This document shows, one piece after another, positions 31,000 to 39,623 of a stretch of 39,623 nucleotides of DNA. The stretch comes from JBFWYO01 sp050186335 (lineage in GTDB: Bacteria > Pseudomonadota > Alphaproteobacteria > Bin65). Position 1 is the stretch's first letter; the number at the start of each line of letters is the position of its first letter. The stretch spans positions 1-39,623 of the forward strand of contig JBFWYO010000046.1 of NCBI GenBank assembly GCA_050186335.1, given 5' to 3'. Made by a program: the position numbers and the translations under genes. The notes under the pieces are model-generated. The model did not search any database. It had not been told where the DNA came from and was given only the letters and a program-made list of their open reading frames with translations.

Positions 31000-33900
31000 A
31001 TGCTCGACCTGAATTTTACGCTCGAAGACAAGTACCGCCAGGATTGCGGCCAGGTGTATCTGACCGGCATCCAGGCGCTGGTGCGGCTGCCGATGCTGCA
31101 GCGCCAGGTCGATCAGAATGCCGGGCTCAATACCGCCGGGTTCATCTCGGGCTATCGCGGTTCGCCGCTCGGCGGCTACGACCTCGAAGTGTGGCGCGCG
31201 CGCAAATATCTCGAGCCGCTCAATATCCATTTCACGCCGGGCCTGAACGAGGATCTCGCGGCCACCTCGGTGTGGGGCACGCAGCAGGTGCATTGCCTGC
31301 CGGGCGCCAAATATGACGGCGTGTTTTCGATCTGGTACGGCAAGGCGCCCGGCGTCGACCGCAGCGGCGACGTGTTCAAGCACGGCAACCATGCCGGCTC
31401 GTCGAAGCACGGCGGAGTCTTATTATTGGCCGGCGACGACCACGCCTCCAAGTCGACCTCGACCACGCTGCAAAGCGAATACTCGTTCCTCGACGCGATG
31501 ATCCCGGTGCTGGCGCCGGCCGGCGTCGACGAATTCATCGAATTCGGCTTGTACGGTTTCGGCCTGTCGCGCTTTTCCGGCCTGTGGGTCGGCTTCAAAC
31601 TATGCGCGACCAATATCGACGCCTCTTCCATCGTGGAGTTGCGCCCCGACCGACCCGGTTTCAGGATTCCGAACGACGTTATCCTGCCGCCCGACGGGCT
31701 GAACGCGCGCTGGCCCGACGACCGGCTGCCGCAGGAAGTACGGCTCAAGCATTTCAAGATTCCCGCCGCCCTCGCCTTCGCCCGTTCGAACGGCATCGAC
31801 CGGATGATTTGGGATCCGCCGAAGGCGCGGTTCGGCATTCTGACCGCCGGTAAATCCTATCTCGACGTGCAGCGCGCGCTGGCCGAACTCGGGATCGACG
31901 AAGCGCTCGGCCGCAGCCTCGGCATCCGTGTCTACAAACTCGGCATGACGTGGCCGATCGAACCCAATGGGTTGATGCGCTTCGCCGACGGGCTGGAGGA
32001 AATTCTCGTCGTCGAGGAAAAACGCGATTTCGTCGAGGCGCAGATCAAATCGATCCTCTACGACCGGGTCGGCGGCAAGGGCCCGCGCGTGGTCGGCAAG
32101 CGCGACGAGAACGGCGCCACGCTGCTGCAGGAAATCCTCGATCACGAGCCGATGATGGTCGCGTCCGCGATCGGCGCCCGCCTGATGCGCTATGCCGACA
32201 GCGAGACGTTGCGCGCCCGGCTCGGCGCCATCAATGCGCAGCGCGCGGCCGCGGGCCCGAAGGGGGCGCCGGCCTTGGCGCGCATTCCGTTTTTCTGCTC
32301 CGGCTGTCCGCACAACACCTCGACCAACGTGCCCGAAGGCAGCACGGCGCTGGCGGGCATCGGTTGCCATTCGCTGGCGCTGTATGTCGGCCGCGCCACC
32401 ACCTTCACCCATATGGGCGGCGAAGGGGCATCGTGGATCGGCATGGCGCCGTTCACCGACACCAAGCACGTGTTCCAGAACGTCGGCGACGGCACCTATT
32501 ACCATTCCGGCAGCCTGGGCATCCGTGCCGCGATCGCGGCCAAGGTCAACATGACCTTCAAGGTACTGTACAATGCGGCGGTGGCGATGACCGGCGGCCA
32601 GCCGGTCGAAGGCCAGCCGACAGTGCAGCAGATCACCTGGCAACTGTACGGCGAAGGCGTCGTGCAGACCGTCGTCGTCAACGACGAGCCGCTGAAATAC
32701 GACTGGCGCGACAAGTTCGCGCCGGGCGTCACGATCCGCCACCGCGACGAGCTCGACCAGGTGCAGCGCGAGCTGCGCGAAATTCCCGGCGTCACCGTGC
32801 TGCTGTACGACCAGACCTGCGCGGCCGAGAAACGCCGCAAGCGCAAGCGCGGGCAATTCCCCGATCCGCAACGTCGCGCGTTCATCAACGACCTGGTCTG
32901 CGAAGGCTGCGGCGACTGCTCGAAAGTCTCGAACTGCGTCTCGGTGACGCCGGTCGAAACCGAGTACGGCCGCAAGCGCGCAATCGACCAGTCGGCGTGC
33001 AACAAGGATTACTCGTGCCTCAAGGGCTTCTGCCCGAGCTTCGTCACCGTCGAAGGCGGCAAGCTCAAGAAACGCGCGGGTGTCGGGGAGGATCCGGCCA
33101 AGGCGAACGTTCCGCCGCCGATCCTGCCGTCGATTGCCGAGCCGTTCCCGCTGCTGATCACGGGTATCGGCGGCACCGGCGTGGTGACCATCGGCGCGAT
33201 TCTGGGTGTCGCCAGCCGCATCGCCGGCCAGGGCTGTACCGTGGCGGACATCACCGGCCTGTCGCAAAAGAACGGTCCGGTGATGAGCCAGATCATGTTT
33301 GCCGAACGCCAGGAACAGGTGGCCAGCGGCCAGATCGCGCCCGGCCAGGCCAAGGCGCTGCTGGCGTGCGACATGGTCACCGCGGCGATGCCGGAAGCGA
33401 TGAGCAAGCTTTCGATCGGCCATACGCGTGCCGTGGTCAATTTGGCCGAGGTGCAGACCGCCGAATTCACCCAGAACCCCGACAAGGTGTTCCCGGCCGC
33501 CGAAATCCGCCGCCGCCTGAACGAGCGGATCGACGCATCGCAATCGCGCTACATCGATGCTTCGCGCATCGCGACCTCGCTGATGGGCGATGCGGTGACC
33601 GTGAACATGTTCCTGACCGGCTACGCGTGGCAGATGGAAATGATCCCCCTGCCCTGGCCGGCGCTCGAACAGGCGATCAAGCTGAACGGCGCACAAGTCG
33701 AAGCCAATCTCCGCGCTTTCGCCTGGGGCCGCCGTTATGCCCACGAACCGGACGCGGTCGACGCGCTGGTCGTCAAGGGCACGACGGCAAGCATCGTCGC
33801 CAAACCGAAGACGCTCGACGAAACCATCGAAGACCGGGCCGCGTTCCTGGTGAAATACCAGAATGAAGCCTATGCCGCGCGCTACCGGCAATTGGTGGCC

Positions 33901-34470
33901 GGCGTGCGCGCCACCGAACAAACCAAGGTTAGCGGCAAGACGTCGTTGACCGAAGCGGTCGCGCGTTACGGCTTCAAGCTGATGGCGTACAAGGACGAGT
34001 ACGAAGTCGCCCGCCTGCACGCCGACCCGCTGTTCATGGCCAAGCTGCACGACCAATTCGAAGGCGATTTCAAGATCAAGTTCCACTTGGCGCCGCCCGC
34101 CTTCGCGCCGCGCGATCCAGCAACCGGCAAATTGCTCAAACGCGAGTTCGGCAGTTCCATGATGTCGGCGTTCCGCCTATTGGGGAAATTCAAGTTCCTG
34201 CGCGGAACCATGCTGGATCCGTTCGGCCACACCGCGGAGCGCAAGCAGGAGCGCAAATTCATCCGCGACTACGAAGCGCTGATGGCCGAGATCGCCGCCA
34301 AACTGACGCCCGCGAACCACGCCGTTGCGGTGGCGCTGGCGTCGATCCCGGAAGACATCCGCGGCTACGGCCATATCAAGGACGAGCACGTGGCGCGCGC
34401 GAAGAAACACGAAGCCGAATTGCTGAAGGCATTCACGGCACCGGCGCCGGTGACGATGGCCGCGGAATAG
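31000..34470 (+). CDS. Fused indolepyruvate:ferredoxin oxidoreductase (IorA-IorB fusion)
   Basis: A 1156-residue 2-oxoacid:ferredoxin oxidoreductase of the single-chain type. Residues 1 to about 620 are the alpha-like and thiamine-diphosphate-binding parts (GNHAGSSKHGG and VGDGTYYHSG, the latter the metal and TPP region). A cysteine-rich segment follows (Cys634, 637, 640, 646, 667, 673, 678) for Fe-S clusters. The gamma domain starts with GIGGTG at 722-727 and includes GLSQKNGPVMSQI. A C-terminal domain from about 950 is typical of these long forms. It oxidatively decarboxylates arylpyruvates (or related 2-oxo acids) to acyl-CoA, reducing ferredoxin. The length is normal for the family. It is downstream of the V4R protein. 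The preferred 2-oxo acid is unknown. Confidence 0.9.
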   Translation: MLDLNFTLEDKYRQDCGQVYLTGIQALVRLPMLQRQVDQNAGLNTAGFISGYRGSPLGGYDLEVWRARKYLEPLNIHFTPGLNEDLAATSVWGTQQVHCLPGAKYDGVFSIWYGKAPGVDRSGDVFKHGNHAGSSKHGGVLLLAGDDHASKSTSTTLQSEYSFLDAMIPVLAPAGVDEFIEFGLYGFGLSRFSGLWVGFKLCATNIDASSIVELRPDRPGFRIPNDVILPPDGLNARWPDDRLPQEVRLKHFKIPAALAFARSNGIDRMIWDPPKARFGILTAGKSYLDVQRALAELGIDEALGRSLGIRVYKLGMTWPIEPNGLMRFADGLEEILVVEEKRDFVEAQIKSILYDRVGGKGPRVVGKRDENGATLLQEILDHEPMMVASAIGARLMRYADSETLRARLGAINAQRAAAGPKGAPALARIPFFCSGCPHNTSTNVPEGSTALAGIGCHSLALYVGRATTFTHMGGEGASWIGMAPFTDTKHVFQNVGDGTYYHSGSLGIRAAIAAKVNMTFKVLYNAAVAMTGGQPVEGQPTVQQITWQLYGEGVVQTVVVNDEPLKYDWRDKFAPGVTIRHRDELDQVQRELREIPGVTVLLYDQTCAAEKRRKRKRGQFPDPQRRAFINDLVCEGCGDCSKVSNCVSVTPVETEYGRKRAIDQSACNKDYSCLKGFCPSFVTVEGGKLKKRAGVGEDPAKANVPPPILPSIAEPFPLLITGIGGTGVVTIGAILGVASRIAGQGCTVADITGLSQKNGPVMSQIMFAERQEQVASGQIAPGQAKALLACDMVTAAMPEAMSKLSIGHTRAVVNLAEVQTAEFTQNPDKVFPAAEIRRRLNERIDASQSRYIDASRIATSLMGDAVTVNMFLTGYAWQMEMIPLPWPALEQAIKLNGAQVEANLRAFAWGRRYAHEPDAVDALVVKGTTASIVAKPKTLDETIEDRAAFLVKYQNEAYAARYRQLVAGVRATEQTKVSGKTSLTEAVARYGFKLMAYKDEYEVARLHADPLFMAKLHDQFEGDFKIKFHLAPPAFAPRDPATGKLLKREFGSSMMSAFRLLGKFKFLRGTMLDPFGHTAERKQERKFIRDYEALMAEIAAKLTPANHAVAVALASIPEDIRGYGHIKDEHVARAKKHEAELLKAFTAPAPVTMAAE

Positions 34471-34553
34471 CTGCTGCCGAATAAGGCCGGCCGTCTGGTC
34501 CTACTGTTACCCTCGACTTCGAGGAAAGAGCGGGAGTCGATCGGTGGCAGGGG

Positions 34554-35585
34554 TTACCGGTGCCGCGCCGTCAACAGCGGCCAAAGTCCGTCCGCGCCGG
34601 CGTCGAAGGCCACGGCGCCCAAGCGTTCGGCCCAGAACGCCTCGTTGCCGTTCTCGGAACGCCACGACCATAGGCGCTGCGTTCGATGATGCAGCGCGTG
34701 CTCGTCGGTAAATCCGATAGCGCCATGCACTTGATGGGCGATTGCGGCACCCCGTCCGGCGGCTTCGGAAGCGCGCAGCTTGGCGACCGCGACCTCGAAC
34801 CCGGCTTCGCCGCGGTCCAAGGCCGCGAATGCGGCTGTCGCCGCCACACGCGCGGCGGCGGCTTCGCAGGCAAGCACGGCGAGTTGATGCTGGATCGCCT
34901 GGAACTTGCCGATCGGGCGGCCAAACTGGGTGCGTTCGTTGGCGTAACGTGCGCTGTGCTCGACCAGCCAGTCGAGCGCGCCCGATATTTGCGCGGCGCG
35001 CACCGCGGCGCAGACATCGCGCACCATGCCGGGGTGCGGCAACGGCGCGGTCGGTGCGAACGTACGGTCGAAGCGGATGCGATCGCGCGCTTCGCCGGCG
35101 AGATTGCTGCCCTCCTCCGTCTGGTACGCGCCGTTCGGCAAAAATATCAGATATGCGGCGCCGTCGAATGTCGCTTCGGCGACGACGCCCGCGAGACGCC
35201 GCGCCCACGGTACCATCGCGATCTCCGCGCTGACGACACAGCCTTCGTCGCGCCGGATTGCCCGCGAAAAACTGACGTCGGCGCCGGCCAGCGGACCCGG
35301 CGGGGCGGCCAGATCGGCGCGCGCGAGCAGGAAATCCGCGGCGATGGTTTCCGCGAGCGGCACGGGCGCGGCGTGATACCCGGAGGCCCATATGACGCCA
35401 AACAGATCGCGCCAACTCATGTCACCACCATGGCCGAACGGGCGCGCCAGTCCGCTTGCGTCGATGTCCGACCATACTGCCTCCGGCCAATTGCCGGCGG
35501 CGGCATCGCGACGCAAATTCGGCGTCAGCGCGCCCTCGAACAGGCGCATCGCGGTCTCGCGCAGAAGGTTTGCGGTTTCAGTCAT
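34554..35585 (-). CDS. Acyl-CoA dehydrogenase-family protein, short subunit
   Basis: A 343-residue acyl-CoA dehydrogenase homologue with a reduced N-terminal half, as in the small partner of heteromeric dehydrogenases. The C-terminal FAD region is clear in ERTQFGRPIGKFQAIQHQLA and QVHGAIGFTDEHALHHRTQRLW. The middle beta domain is weakly conserved. It begins within the stop of the longer dehydrogenase gene (ATGA), so the two are co-translated and probably form one alpha2beta2 enzyme, like FadE28-FadE29 of steroid side-chain degradation. It is convergent with the oxidoreductase at 31000. Which subunit carries the catalytic base needs alignment. The acyl-CoA substrate is unknown. Confidence 0.84.
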   Translation of the reverse strand: MTETANLLRETAMRLFEGALTPNLRRDAAAGNWPEAVWSDIDASGLARPFGHGGDMSWRDLFGVIWASGYHAAPVPLAETIAADFLLARADLAAPPGPLAGADVSFSRAIRRDEGCVVSAEIAMVPWARRLAGVVAEATFDGAAYLIFLPNGAYQTEEGSNLAGEARDRIRFDRTFAPTAPLPHPGMVRDVCAAVRAAQISGALDWLVEHSARYANERTQFGRPIGKFQAIQHQLAVLACEAAAARVAATAAFAALDRGEAGFEVAVAKLRASEAAGRGAAIAHQVHGAIGFTDEHALHHRTQRLWSWRSENGNEAFWAERLGAVAFDAGADGLWPLLTARHR

Positions 35586-36742
35586 CGCAGGCCGAGCCCG
35601 CGCGCGATGATGCCGCGCAGAATTTCGCGCGTGCCGCCGCGCAGCGAAAAGCTCGGCGCCGCCTGCATCAATTGGCCGAGCACGCGCTGGTAGGACGTGC
35701 CCAATGCGTCGGCCGCCGGCGTCGGCGGTAGATCGAGCAGGCCTTGCGCAAGCTCGACCAGTTCCTGCTCGAAACCGGTGCCGAGATCCTTGACCATGGC
35801 GGCCTGGGTGCCCGGATCCTCCCCGCGATCGAGCATGCCGGCCACAGACAGCGACATTTGCCTGAGCGTCGCCATGCGCGCAACGATCCGGCCGATGATC
35901 GCACCGTTCTGCGCGCGGCGCTCTGCCGGCAATGCCCGCAACAGTTCGACCAGCAGCATGTTAGTGCTCAAGTACCTTTCCGGCCCGCTGCGCTCGAACG
36001 CGAGTTCGGACAGCACTTGAGCCCACCCGCCCCCCGCCCGACCGACCAGCATGTCGTCGGGTACGTACACATTGTCGAAGAACACCTCGTTGAAATGCTC
36101 GGCGCCGCTCATGTCGCGGATCGGCCGCACCGTCACGCCGGGCGACTTCAGATCGACGATGAACTGGCTGAGCCCGGCGTGCCGGTCCTTATCGTCCTTC
36201 GACGTGCGCACCAGCGCGATCATGAAATGGCAATGCTGCGCGTTGGTGGTCCAGATCTTGCTGCCGTCGATGCGCCAACCGTCGGCGTCGCGCACCGCCT
36301 TGGTCCGCAATCCGGCGAGATCCGAGCCGGAATTGGGCTCGCTCATGCCGATGCAGAAATAGCTTTCGCCGCGCGCGATCGGCGGCAGGAATTGTTTGCG
36401 CTGCGCGTCGGTGCCGAATTTGAGCAACAGCGGACCGCTCTGCCGATCCGCGATCCAATGCGCGCCAATCGGCGCGCCGGACGCCAGCAATTCCTCGCTG
36501 ACGACATATCGATCGAGTGCGCTTCGGCCGTGACCGCCATAGGCGGCCGGCCAGGTCATTCCGATCCAGCCTTGCGCGCCAAGCGCGCGGCTAAACCCCG
36601 CATCGAAGCCGGACCAGGAGAGCGCCCGTCGCTCCGGCGGCACGTCGGCCAAGGCGCGGCGCAGGAACGCCCGCACTTCGGCGCGTAAGGCATCGGCGCC
36701 TGCCGGCAGCGAACATGGCTGGAATTGGGGGGCGGCGGACAT
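35582..36742 (-). CDS. Acyl-CoA dehydrogenase, long subunit
   Basis: A 386-residue acyl-CoA dehydrogenase if started at 36742 (MSAAPQFQ); ATGs at 36772 and 36805 are alternatives and none has a strong ribosome site. Typical segments are WPAAYGGHGRSALDRYVVSEE, the FAD-contacting CIGMSEPNSGSDLAGLRTKA, WRIDGSKIWTTNAQHC, and the C-terminal SLRGGTREILRGIIARGLGL. The Glu of the YEG motif used by medium-chain dehydrogenases is Gly here, so the base must lie elsewhere, as in several FadE-type enzymes. It removes two hydrogens next to the thioester. It is the upstream gene of an overlapping pair and divergent from the SDR at 36838. Confidence 0.87.
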   Translation of the reverse strand: MSAAPQFQPCSLPAGADALRAEVRAFLRRALADVPPERRALSWSGFDAGFSRALGAQGWIGMTWPAAYGGHGRSALDRYVVSEELLASGAPIGAHWIADRQSGPLLLKFGTDAQRKQFLPPIARGESYFCIGMSEPNSGSDLAGLRTKAVRDADGWRIDGSKIWTTNAQHCHFMIALVRTSKDDKDRHAGLSQFIVDLKSPGVTVRPIRDMSGAEHFNEVFFDNVYVPDDMLVGRAGGGWAQVLSELAFERSGPERYLSTNMLLVELLRALPAERRAQNGAIIGRIVARMATLRQMSLSVAGMLDRGEDPGTQAAMVKDLGTGFEQELVELAQGLLDLPPTPAADALGTSYQRVLGQLMQAAPSFSLRGGTREILRGIIARGLGLR

Positions 36743-36837
36743 CTGGCGGACGAAAACTCTGACGCTTGTCATGGGCGGGGCGAAATCATAGACATGCGCC
36801 ACCATCGAGGGTCAATCGAAACATCCGGGAGGCGATT

Positions 36838-37599
36838 ATGGCGTTCACGCTGGAGCTTAAAGGGAAAAATGCCGTCGTCACCGGTGCGTCGTCGGGTCTG
36901 GGCGCGCGTTTCGCAACCGTCCTGGCCGAAGCCGGCGCCAACGTCGTGCTCGCCGCGCGCCGCGTCGATCGGCTGGAGAAATTGGCCGCCGATCTCACGA
37001 AGAAAGGCGTCAAGGCGCTTCCCATCGAGATGGACGTGACCGATGTCGCCAGCATCCGTGCCGGCATTGCGAAGGCCGAAGCCGCCTTCGGTACGTTGGA
37101 CATCTTGATCAACAATTCGGGCATCAACGTGCAGCGCCGTATCGCCGATTACGAGGAAGCGGATTTCGACGCGATTCTCGACACCAACACCAAGGGCGCG
37201 TTCTTCGTCGCACAGGCGGTGGTTCGGCATATGCTGGCGAAGAACATCAAGGGCCGCATCGTCAACGTCGCCTCGGCCGCGGGCATCAAGCCGATGAAGC
37301 AACTCGGCGTCTACGCCATGTCGAAATCCGCGGTAATCATGATGACGCAGTGCATGGCGCAGGAATTCCTGCGCGCCGAGATCAACGTCAATGCGATCGC
37401 GCCCGGCTACATCGAAACCGAGATCAACTCCGACTACTGGAAGACGCCGGGTGGCCAGAAGCTGAAAGAGCTGCTGCCGCGTAAGCGCGTGGGCGATGCG
37501 TCCGACCTCGACGGGCTCATTCTGCTGCTATGTTCGGAAGCCGGCCGTTTCATCAACGGCGCCACGATCACCGCCGACGACGGCATGATCGTCAGCTGA
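36838..37599 (+). CDS. Classical short-chain dehydrogenase/reductase
   Basis: A 253-residue SDR with a complete active site: the cofactor motif TGASSGLG (15-22), AARR favouring NADP, NNSG in place of NNAG, the Ser of NVASAAG, and YAMSK as the Tyr-x-x-x-Lys motif. It ends with the usual INGATITADDGMIVS. It should interconvert an alcohol and a ketone, possibly a 3-hydroxyacyl or gluconate-like substrate. GGGAGG precedes the ATG. In contrast to the SDR at 16196 its catalysis can be taken as normal. It is divergent from the acyl-CoA dehydrogenase pair and stops 3 bases from the facing metallo-hydrolase gene. Confidence 0.9.
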   Translation: MAFTLELKGKNAVVTGASSGLGARFATVLAEAGANVVLAARRVDRLEKLAADLTKKGVKALPIEMDVTDVASIRAGIAKAEAAFGTLDILINNSGINVQRRIADYEEADFDAILDTNTKGAFFVAQAVVRHMLAKNIKGRIVNVASAAGIKPMKQLGVYAMSKSAVIMMTQCMAQEFLRAEINVNAIAPGYIETEINSDYWKTPGGQKLKELLPRKRVGDASDLDGLILLLCSEAGRFINGATITADDGMIVS

Positions 37600-37602
37600 G
37601 CG

Positions 37603-38478
37603 TCAGACGGCGTTGAGCGGAATCTTGAGATAGGCCGTGCCGTTCGACTCCTTCGCCGGCAAGTGGCCTGCGCGCATGTTGACCTGGACCGAAGGCCACA
37701 ACAGTACGGGCATATCGAGCGTCGCGTCGCGCTTCGTACGCATGGCGACGAACTCGGCTTCCGAGATGCCGTCGTGAATATGGATATTGCGCGCGCGCTG
37801 CTCGGCGACGCTGATTTCCCAAACGAACTGGTCGCGCCCCGGCGCCTTGTAGTCATGGCACAGAAACAGCCGCGTTTCCGGCGGCAGCGCGAACATCTTC
37901 TGAATCGAACGATACAGTTGGGCCGCGTCGCCGCCCGGAAAATCGCACCGCGCCGTGCCGTAATCCGGCATGAACAACGTGTCGCCGACGAAGGCCGCAT
38001 CGCCGATGACGTAGGTCACGCAAGCCGGCGTATGCCCGGGCGTATGCATGACGCGCGCCTGCACGCCGCCGAGGCTGAACGTCTCGCCGTCCGAAAACAA
38101 ATGATCGAACTGCGAACCGTCGGTCTTGACGTCGATCGTGTTGTAGATGCGGGCGAACGTGCCCTGCACCTCAACGACGCGCCGTCCGATGCCGGTTTTC
38201 CCACCCAGTTGCGCCTTCAAATGCGGAGCGGCGGTCAAATGATCCGCATGGACGTGGGTTTCCAGCACCCAATCGACGACCAGCTTATTTTCGCGCACGA
38301 AGGCGATGATCTCGTCGGCGGACTTGGTGCGGGTGCGGCCGGATTTGACGTCGAAATCGAGCGCCGAATCGATGATCGCCGCGTACTTGGAAGCAGGATC
38401 GTAAACAAGGTGAGAGGCGGTAAAGGTCGGCGTGTGGAAAAAGGTTTTGACGGTCGGATTCATCGAGCGTTCGGCCAT
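37603..38478 (-). CDS. Metallo-beta-lactamase-fold protein, persulfide dioxygenase (ETHE1/Blh)-like
   Basis: A 291-residue MBL-fold protein if started at 38478; an ATG at 38463 gives 286. The metal motif THVHADH is present, with a third His in MHTPGHTPACVTY, the bridging Asp in FVGDTLFMPDYGTARCDFPGG and a final His in LFLCHDY. In persulfide dioxygenases a single Fe(II) is bound by two His and the Asp, and the DFPGGD region is characteristic of this group. It oxidises glutathione persulfide to sulfite, clearing sulfide. A link to the GST-rich region is possible, since both use glutathione. It is divergent from the aldo/keto reductase. Confidence 0.85.
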   Translation of the reverse strand: MAERSMNPTVKTFFHTPTFTASHLVYDPASKYAAIIDSALDFDVKSGRTRTKSADEIIAFVRENKLVVDWVLETHVHADHLTAAPHLKAQLGGKTGIGRRVVEVQGTFARIYNTIDVKTDGSQFDHLFSDGETFSLGGVQARVMHTPGHTPACVTYVIGDAAFVGDTLFMPDYGTARCDFPGGDAAQLYRSIQKMFALPPETRLFLCHDYKAPGRDQFVWEISVAEQRARNIHIHDGISEAEFVAMRTKRDATLDMPVLLWPSVQVNMRAGHLPAKESNGTAYLKIPLNAV

Positions 38479-38633
38479 TGGTTCGTTTCGAGAACGGCGA
38501 CTATAGCCGAAATCGCGACAGGACGCGCGCGGCACGGCGTTTAGGTTAATGTGGGTATTCCCCCGCCTCCATTGACTTGCCCGGCCGGGCGTGGTGCCTT
38601 TCGGCCAATTAACAAATTCAGCGGAGGTGTGCC

Positions 38634-39620
38634 ATGGAAATGCGCAAATTGGGCAGGAGCGGAATATCGGTCTCGGCCGTCGGGCTCGGCTGCATGGGCA
38701 TGTCGATGGCCTACGGCCAGCCGAACGATCCCGAATCGATCGCGACCATTCACCGTGCGATCGAGTTGGGCGTAAATTTCCTCGATAGCGCGGAAATTTA
38801 CGGGCAGGGCAAGAACGAGGAGTTGCTCGGTTTGGCGCTCAAGGGCAAGCGCGACAAGGTCGTTCTGGCAACCAAGTTCATGCCGATCGCCAACAAGCCG
38901 GGCGGCGACAAGGCGAAGCCCGGGGTCGGCTATATCGCCGAAGCGTGCGATGCCAGCCTGAAGCGGCTGGGAACCGACCATATCGATCTCTACTACAGCC
39001 ACCGAACCGACCCGATCAATCCGGTCGAAGACGTCGTCGGCGCCATGAAGAAACTCGTCGAAGCCGGCAAGGTGCGCTTTATCGCGCTGTCGGAAGCCGC
39101 GCCGGAAACCGTCCGTCGCGGCCATAAGGTGCATCCGCTGACCGCCCTGCAAACCGAATACTCACTCTGGACGCGCGACGTGGCGGAACAGAAGTACCTG
39201 CCGCTGTGCCGCGAACTCGGCATCGCCTATGTCGCGTATAGCCCGTTGGGCCGTGGCTTCCTGACCGGAACGATCAAGGGTGCCGGGGACCTGATCGCCG
39301 CCGATCGGCGCAACGAGCACCCGCGCTTTCAAGGCGAACATTTGACCAAGAATCTCGCTTTGTTGCCGGGTATCGAACGGATCGCGGCCGCCAAGGGCTG
39401 CACGCCGGCGCAAGTGGCGCTGGCCTGGGTGCTGCATCAGGGCAAGGACATCCTGCCGATCCCGGGCACCAAGCGGCGCAAATATCTCGAAGAGAACGTG
39501 GCGGCGGCTTCGATCAAGTTGAGCGAGGCGGAGCTTGCCGAACTGAACAAGGCGTTCCCGCCGGGCGTCACCTCCGGCACGCGCTATCCGGAACCCGCGA
39601 TGAAGGCGATCGAGCGCTAA
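38634..39620 (+). CDS. Aldo/keto reductase
   Basis: A 328-residue aldo/keto reductase of the AKR13/YajO-like group. The catalytic tetrad can be read as Asp (FLDSAEIYG, with the Tyr four residues on), Lys in VVLATKF, and His in LYYSHRTDP. The NADPH-binding end is in GIAYVAYSPLGRGFLTG and ILPIPGTKRRKYLEEN. It is a cytosolic barrel enzyme reducing aldehydes or ketones. GGAGG precedes the ATG. The gene is complete, with TAA three bases from the window end. It is transcribed away from the persulfide-dioxygenase-like gene. The substrate is unknown; such enzymes often handle aldehydes from aromatic breakdown. Confidence 0.92.
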   Translation: MEMRKLGRSGISVSAVGLGCMGMSMAYGQPNDPESIATIHRAIELGVNFLDSAEIYGQGKNEELLGLALKGKRDKVVLATKFMPIANKPGGDKAKPGVGYIAEACDASLKRLGTDHIDLYYSHRTDPINPVEDVVGAMKKLVEAGKVRFIALSEAAPETVRRGHKVHPLTALQTEYSLWTRDVAEQKYLPLCRELGIAYVAYSPLGRGFLTGTIKGAGDLIAADRRNEHPRFQGEHLTKNLALLPGIERIAAAKGCTPAQVALAWVLHQGKDILPIPGTKRRKYLEENVAAASIKLSEAELAELNKAFPPGVTSGTRYPEPAMKAIER

Positions 39621-39623
39621 GGT

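Noticed and set aside
31600..34086. 828-codon open frame opposite the indolepyruvate oxidoreductase
   Set aside because: Low-complexity composition with no fold features, fully explained as a shadow of the well-conserved plus-strand gene.
1..39623. tRNA, rRNA, CRISPR, insertion sequence or prophage
   Set aside because: No cloverleaf-like segments, regular repeat-spacer arrays, transposase or integrase motifs, or phage proteins were seen on reading both strands.

Overview
The window is a high-GC, gene-dense stretch of a proteobacterial chromosome. An alphaproteobacterium is my best guess. This is inferred from codon use, the TRAP transporters, the mix of aromatic and acyl-CoA catabolic families, and a CACCCCGGAC/GTCCGGGG-type intergenic palindrome of a kind common in that class. 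No rRNA, tRNA, CRISPR array, insertion sequence or phage gene was seen. Almost every gene belongs to the uptake, activation, hydroxylation, ring cleavage or thioester chemistry of aromatic or other organic acids.

Region 1 (1-5331): a MarR regulator with a perfect palindrome in its leader. Facing it is a minus-strand block with two tandem VOC-fold genes (each with its own similar promoter, and a terminator between them), a cytoplasmic reductive-dehalogenase-like protein whose catalytic domain is present twice, and a 2,5-dihydroxypyridine 5,6-dioxygenase-like iron enzyme.

Region 2 (5712-9756): a plus-strand TRAP transporter operon (binding protein, small and large membrane subunits). It continues into a catechol-type O-methyltransferase and an ABM-fold protein.

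Region 3 (9753-20787): a divergent catabolic cluster. The minus arm runs from a ferritin-like diiron protein through an acyl-CoA synthetase, a TetR regulator, a MaoC-like hydratase and a PaaG-like crotonase to an FAD aromatic hydroxylase. The plus arm encodes an SDR without the YxxxK motif, an acyl-CoA-dehydrogenase-fold flavin monooxygenase, an extradiol dioxygenase, a class II aldolase homologue lacking all three zinc histidines, and an FAH-family hydrolase. The two arms diverge around a TGACCGGTCA palindrome. This looks like side-chain activation plus ring hydroxylation and meta-cleavage of an aromatic acid. The substrate cannot be read from the sequence.

Region 4 (20796-24094): a palindromic repeat and a terminator, then a minus-strand run of three glutathione S-transferases with a 3-hydroxyisobutyrate-dehydrogenase-family enzyme.

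Region 5 (24095-30423): a gene-poor 640-base gap with a possible relic, two tandem 4-hydroxybenzoyl-CoA-type thioesterases with GTG starts, a SnoaL-like protein, a quinone-oxidoreductase-like MDR enzyme, an orphan TRAP binding protein, and a GntR/FCD regulator followed by a 30-residue reading frame. The regulator is divergent from an MFS carboxylate-type transporter.

Region 6 (30450-39620): a stand-alone V4R domain protein next to a fused indolepyruvate:ferredoxin oxidoreductase, an overlapping pair of acyl-CoA dehydrogenases, a classical SDR, a persulfide-dioxygenase-like metallo-beta-lactamase fold protein, and an aldo/keto reductase.

Recent-looking tandem duplication (VOC pair, thioesterase pair) and clustered paralogues (GST trio, acyl-CoA dehydrogenase pair) recur through the window.
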